Assembly (NCBI GenBank): GCA_937893945.1
Contig: CALCTA010000076.1
Location: 1-7,641, forward strand
Origin: an uncultured Clostridia bacterium
GTDB taxonomy: Bacteria; Bacillota; Clostridia; Oscillospirales; CAG-272
Direction: 5' to 3'
Length of the DNA stretch: 7,641 bases
Position numbers and translations under genes: made by a program. Of the stretch, positions 5,635 through 7,641 are shown piece after piece (the first letter of the stretch is position 1; each line of letters opens with the position of its first letter). The notes under the pieces are model-generated. The model was not told where the DNA came from and searched no databases. It saw nothing but the letters and a program-made list of their open reading frames with translations.

Positions 5635-5783
5635 ATTATATTCAATTTGCCTGAGATTTCGTGCCTCTCTCTCCTTTGCGGGTGCGGAATTGGACTTTTA
5701 TGGGTGTTGATCCGGCAGCCATAAAGTCAAAAGGGCTATTTTTCACCTTGATTTCAGGGTGAAAGATAGCCCTTTTATTTTTT
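5635..5783 (+). ncRNA. RNA2: small RNA with a CU-rich, anti-Shine-Dalgarno hairpin loop
   Basis: The RNA is about 149 bases, delimited by the promoter at 5600-5628 and the terminator at 5729-5783. Hairpin A pairs 5655-5666 with 5680-5691 over 12 pairs, five of them G.U, leaving a 13-base loop CUCUCUCCUUUGC (5667-5679). UCUCCUUU in that loop is complementary to AAAGGAGA, a ribosome-binding sequence. The G.U pairs would be A.C mismatches on the other strand, which supports the plus strand as the functional one. Hairpin B pairs GACTTTTATGG (5693-5703, one bulged base) with CCATAAAGTC (5719-5728) around a 15-base loop. The terminator follows directly. The layout resembles trans-acting regulatory RNAs that block ribosome sites with C/U-rich loops, but I recognise no named family. 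The exact ends are predicted. Confidence 0.75.
5729..5783 (+). terminator. Strong terminator of RNA2, possibly bidirectional
   Basis: A 19-bp stem pairs AAAAGGGCTATTTTTCACC (5729-5747) with 5758-5776, with one U.G pair and a 10-base loop, followed by TTTTATTTTTT. On the minus strand the same stem ends in TTTTG, a shorter T run. It could therefore also end transcription of the VanY-like gene, whose stop lies just beyond at 5789. Confidence 0.92.
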
Positions 5784-5788
5784 ATCGG

Positions 5789-6751
5789 TTAACTGTCTGT
5801 GGCCTTTGCGACTGCTTTAGCTATGCTGACTGTTACGATATATCCGTCGGTATTGTTTCCGCTTACGGTATATTCGTGTTCTGTAGGCACGAGATGCTCG
5901 CCGTCTGCGGCGAGATAGTAAGATGCGTAGGTTATCTTACCTACCTTTGTCAGAAGGGGAGAGTCGGGTGTAGCGGAGCGCAGCTGCTCGAGATAGGCGT
6001 TAAGAGTCAGCCTTTTTGTCTTCATATACGTGGCGTGCGATGCACCAACGTATCTGAAGATATCCGAGCCGCCTTCCTCGGAGGCATCTGTGTTCTCAAG
6101 GTTAATAAAACCGTACTTGTAGGCGTTGGTGTATATCCATTCGTATTTTTCAACGCCGTATATGCTTCTCACCTCGCCGGGAAACTCAAAGTAGTACCCA
6201 AGCTCAAACGTGGTTGCGGCGGAGAACACCGCATCAATGCTGTTCTTTGATGCAAGGGTGTAAGCGCTCGTGATACATATGTTGTCGTCTCTGTTGGCGG
6301 CGTAGAAATCAGCCATCATCAGATTAAATGCCGTAACCGCCTCGGGAGAGCCGCGGAAGTCTAACTCCTCGCTTACTCCTTTGGGGGCTACCGAATATAC
6401 GTTTGAGCCTGTCTGTGTCTTGGGGCGTCCCTCGTAATCACGAATGATGACGGCGTTCGGATCGCCCTCATAGCGATGAGCGCTATCGAGAATAAGAAGA
6501 TTGCCCGAATGTATTCCCGCGGCATCAAGAGTAGTTGCCTCGGTGTTTCCGATAGAGACCTTTTCGCTCGGCGCGTTTTGCGTTTCTGCTTCTACGAGAT
6601 CGCCTACCAGATTGGCTACGCCAAAGGCTGCCAGAATTAACAGCATTACCGCGATAAGCGCAAGTGTTACGCAAATGCAGTAAAAGGTTATTTTTTTCTT
6701 TTTTTGCGTTGCGTTGGTGCCGCCCTCAAATAGCTCTGAGAAGAAATTCAT
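5789..6751 (-). CDS. Membrane-anchored VanY/M15B-like protein, apparently without metal ligands
   Basis: The product is 320 residues with a Lys-rich cytoplasmic start, one membrane segment at about 21-50 and an extracellular remainder. Residues 80-256 follow the layout of VanY/YodJ-type D,D-carboxypeptidases, zinc enzymes that trim D-Ala from peptidoglycan stem peptides. Matching segments are LLILDSAHRY, the substitute for the SGYRS strand (ITSAYTLAS, 160-168), EKYEWIYTNAYKYGFI (201-216) and FRYVGASHATYMKTKRLTLNAYLEQL (232-257). The catalytic motifs are altered. The SxHxxGxAxD motif reads TTFELGYYFE, with His replaced by Phe182 and Asp by Glu189. The ExWH motif reads GSDI, with His replaced by Ile231. 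A binding or structural role is inferred. Residues 258-320 are an extra C-terminal part with no recognised motif. The start is ATG with AGGAGG (6764-6759) 7 bases upstream. It lies downstream of pnp with no clear promoter of its own. Confidence 0.75.
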   Translation of the reverse strand: MNFFSELFEGGTNATQKKKKITFYCICVTLALIAVMLLILAAFGVANLVGDLVEAETQNAPSEKVSIGNTEATTLDAAGIHSGNLLILDSAHRYEGDPNAVIIRDYEGRPKTQTGSNVYSVAPKGVSEELDFRGSPEAVTAFNLMMADFYAANRDDNICITSAYTLASKNSIDAVFSAATTFELGYYFEFPGEVRSIYGVEKYEWIYTNAYKYGFINLENTDASEEGGSDIFRYVGASHATYMKTKRLTLNAYLEQLRSATPDSPLLTKVGKITYASYYLAADGEHLVPTEHEYTVSGNNTDGYIVTVSIAKAVAKATDS

Positions 6752-6797
6752 CAGCCATCCTCCTATTATTTTTGCGTTTTTAAAAAAGGTTTTATTT

Positions 6798-6829
6798 AAG
6801 CCTCAACCGACGTGCGTCGGCTGAGGCTT
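6798..6829 (-). terminator. Hairpin terminator or attenuator after pnp
   Basis: A 14-bp stem pairs 6816-6829 with 6798-6811 around a 4-base loop. Read on the minus strand it has one G.U pair; on the plus strand that pair is an A.C mismatch, so it fits the minus transcript better. The following T run is poor (TT, then a TTTTTT only ten bases later). Read-through into the VanY-like gene is therefore plausible. Confidence 0.6.
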
Positions 6830-6841
6830 TTTACTTTAGAA

Positions 6842-7641
6842 TTATTCAGCGTCCTTGATGGAGAAGTCCATACGGCCCTTCTTATCAAGACCCATATACT
6901 TGACCTTAACTGCTGAGCCAACGTCGATACCGGCATCGGTTACCTTGTTGATTCTGCGGTTAGTGATCTTGGAGATATGAACCATACCTTCCTTGCCGGG
7001 AGCGTACTCTACGAAGCATCCTACGTCCTCGTTGGGCTTATCCTTGCTTGCGAGTATCTTTACGACTGTGCCGCTGTAGGTAGCGCCTACCTCAGGCTCG
7101 AACACGATAGCGTCGATCATAGCCTTAGCCTTAGCAGCGCACTCGCCATTGGTAGCAGCGATGCAGATGATACCCTCATCGTTGATATCTACCTTAGCGC
7201 CCGACTCAGCAACGATCTTCTGGATAACAGAGCCGCCCTTACCGATAACCTCACGGATCTTGTCGGGGTCTATCTTGAAGGTGGTCATCTTGGGAGCATA
7301 CTTGGAAACCTCAGCTCTGGGAGCGGGGATAGCCTTGAGAATTACCTCGTCGATGATATAATCACGGCCAACGTGGGTCTGAGCGAGAGCAGCCTTGATG
7401 ATCTCGGGAGTAAGACCGTCGATCTTAAGGTCCATCTGGATAGAGGTGATACCCTTGTGAGTACCTGCTACCTTGAAGTCCATGTCTCCGTAGAAGTCCT
7501 CAAGTCCCTGAATGTCTATCATAGTATCCCAACTTCCGTCCTCAGCGGTGATAAGACCGCAGGAGATACCTGCAACGGGAGCCTTGATCGGAACACCTGC
7601 GTCCATAAGAGCAAGGGTAGAACCGCATACAGAGCCCTGAG
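6842..7641 (-). CDS. pnp: Polynucleotide phosphorylase, C-terminal part (5' end outside window)
   Basis: The visible 265 residues are the end of PNPase, the phosphorolytic 3'-5' exoribonuclease that degrades mRNA and adds tails. In order they contain the end of the second RNase PH domain (SVCGSTLALMDAGVPI, then YGDMDFKVAGTHKGITSIQMD, with the catalytic-site Asp and Lys of the DMDFKVAGT motif), the KH domain (TFKIDPDKIREVIGKGGSVI with the GKGG loop) and the S1 domain (GATYSGTVVKI through GCFVEYAPGKEGMVHISKI to VKVKYMGLDKKGRMDFSIKD). The protein ends immediately after S1, without the acidic tail some homologues carry. All visible motifs look intact. The frame is open through the right edge, so the ATG at 7606 is internal (Met within the PH domain) and not the start. 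PNPase normally has about 700 residues, so well over half the gene is missing. Confidence 0.97.
   Translation of the reverse strand, partial: QGSVCGSTLALMDAGVPIKAPVAGISCGLITAEDGSWDTMIDIQGLEDFYGDMDFKVAGTHKGITSIQMDLKIDGLTPEIIKAALAQTHVGRDYIIDEVILKAIPAPRAEVSKYAPKMTTFKIDPDKIREVIGKGGSVIQKIVAESGAKVDINDEGIICIAATNGECAAKAKAMIDAIVFEPEVGATYSGTVVKILASKDKPNEDVGCFVEYAPGKEGMVHISKITNRRINKVTDAGIDVGSAVKVKYMGLDKKGRMDFSIKDAE

Noticed and set aside
5640..5690. Glycine riboswitch-like sequence on the minus strand (AATCTCAGGCAAA, with GCACC and AAAGGAG upstream) that could be a leader of the DHHW gene.
   Set aside because: The upstream GGAGAG-type strand needed to pair with the UCUC segment is absent, the promoter and terminator face the plus strand, and the local stem relies on G.U pairs that exist only on the plus strand. 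A covariance search on both strands would settle it.
5700..5762. A 20-codon reading frame inside RNA2, ATG to TGA, ending in the terminator hairpin.
   Set aside because: No ribosome site precedes it and its sequence is fully accounted for by hairpin B and the terminator stem; probably chance.
5759..6250. Plus-strand frame opposite the VanY-like gene, rich in Cys and Gly.
   Set aside because: It begins inside the RNA2 terminator stem and is antisense to a well-supported gene; a codon-bias shadow.

Overview
The window looks like chromosomal DNA of a gut-type anaerobic Clostridia bacterium, probably Oscillospiraceae/Ruminococcaceae-like. The reasons are the gene families present (orphan sugar-binding-type lipoprotein with an Asn-rich linker, M29 aminopeptidase, clostridial-type amidase_2, DHHW protein, VanY-like membrane protein), strong AGGAGG-type ribosome sites, GTG and TTG starts, and sigma-A promoters with a recurrent TGTGnTATAAT -10 region. 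This placement is inferred from family knowledge; no marker gene settles it.

Left part (1-1914): a tRNA-Lys(CTT) gene runs off the left edge on the minus strand under a near-consensus promoter. A divergent promoter drives a solute-binding-type lipoprotein with a 17-residue poly-Asn linker, closed by a clean hairpin terminator.

Middle part (1953-4001): a two-gene plus-strand operon encodes an M29 metallo-aminopeptidase and, 30 bases later, a small zinc N-acetylmuramoyl-L-alanine amidase without signal peptide. Both suggest peptide or muropeptide processing. A terminator follows about 90 bases after the second gene.

Central-right part (4061-5783): a minus-strand gene for a membrane-anchored DHHW (AlgX/AlgJ-like) protein is bracketed by two apparent plus-strand small RNA genes. 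RNA1 (about 4094-4254) has its own promoter, a long three-part hairpin closed by a perfect 15-bp stem, and its own terminator. RNA2 (about 5635-5783) has its own promoter, a hairpin presenting a CU-rich loop complementary to Shine-Dalgarno sequence, a second hairpin and a 19-bp terminator. I cannot assign either RNA to a known family; they are the best candidates in the window for something undescribed.

Right part (5789-7641, minus strand): pnp, encoding the C-terminal third of polynucleotide phosphorylase with its KH and S1 domains, runs off the right edge. Downstream of it is a membrane-anchored VanY/M15B-like protein whose metal ligands all appear replaced, suggesting a non-catalytic pseudoenzyme. 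No mobile element, CRISPR array or phage module was seen.
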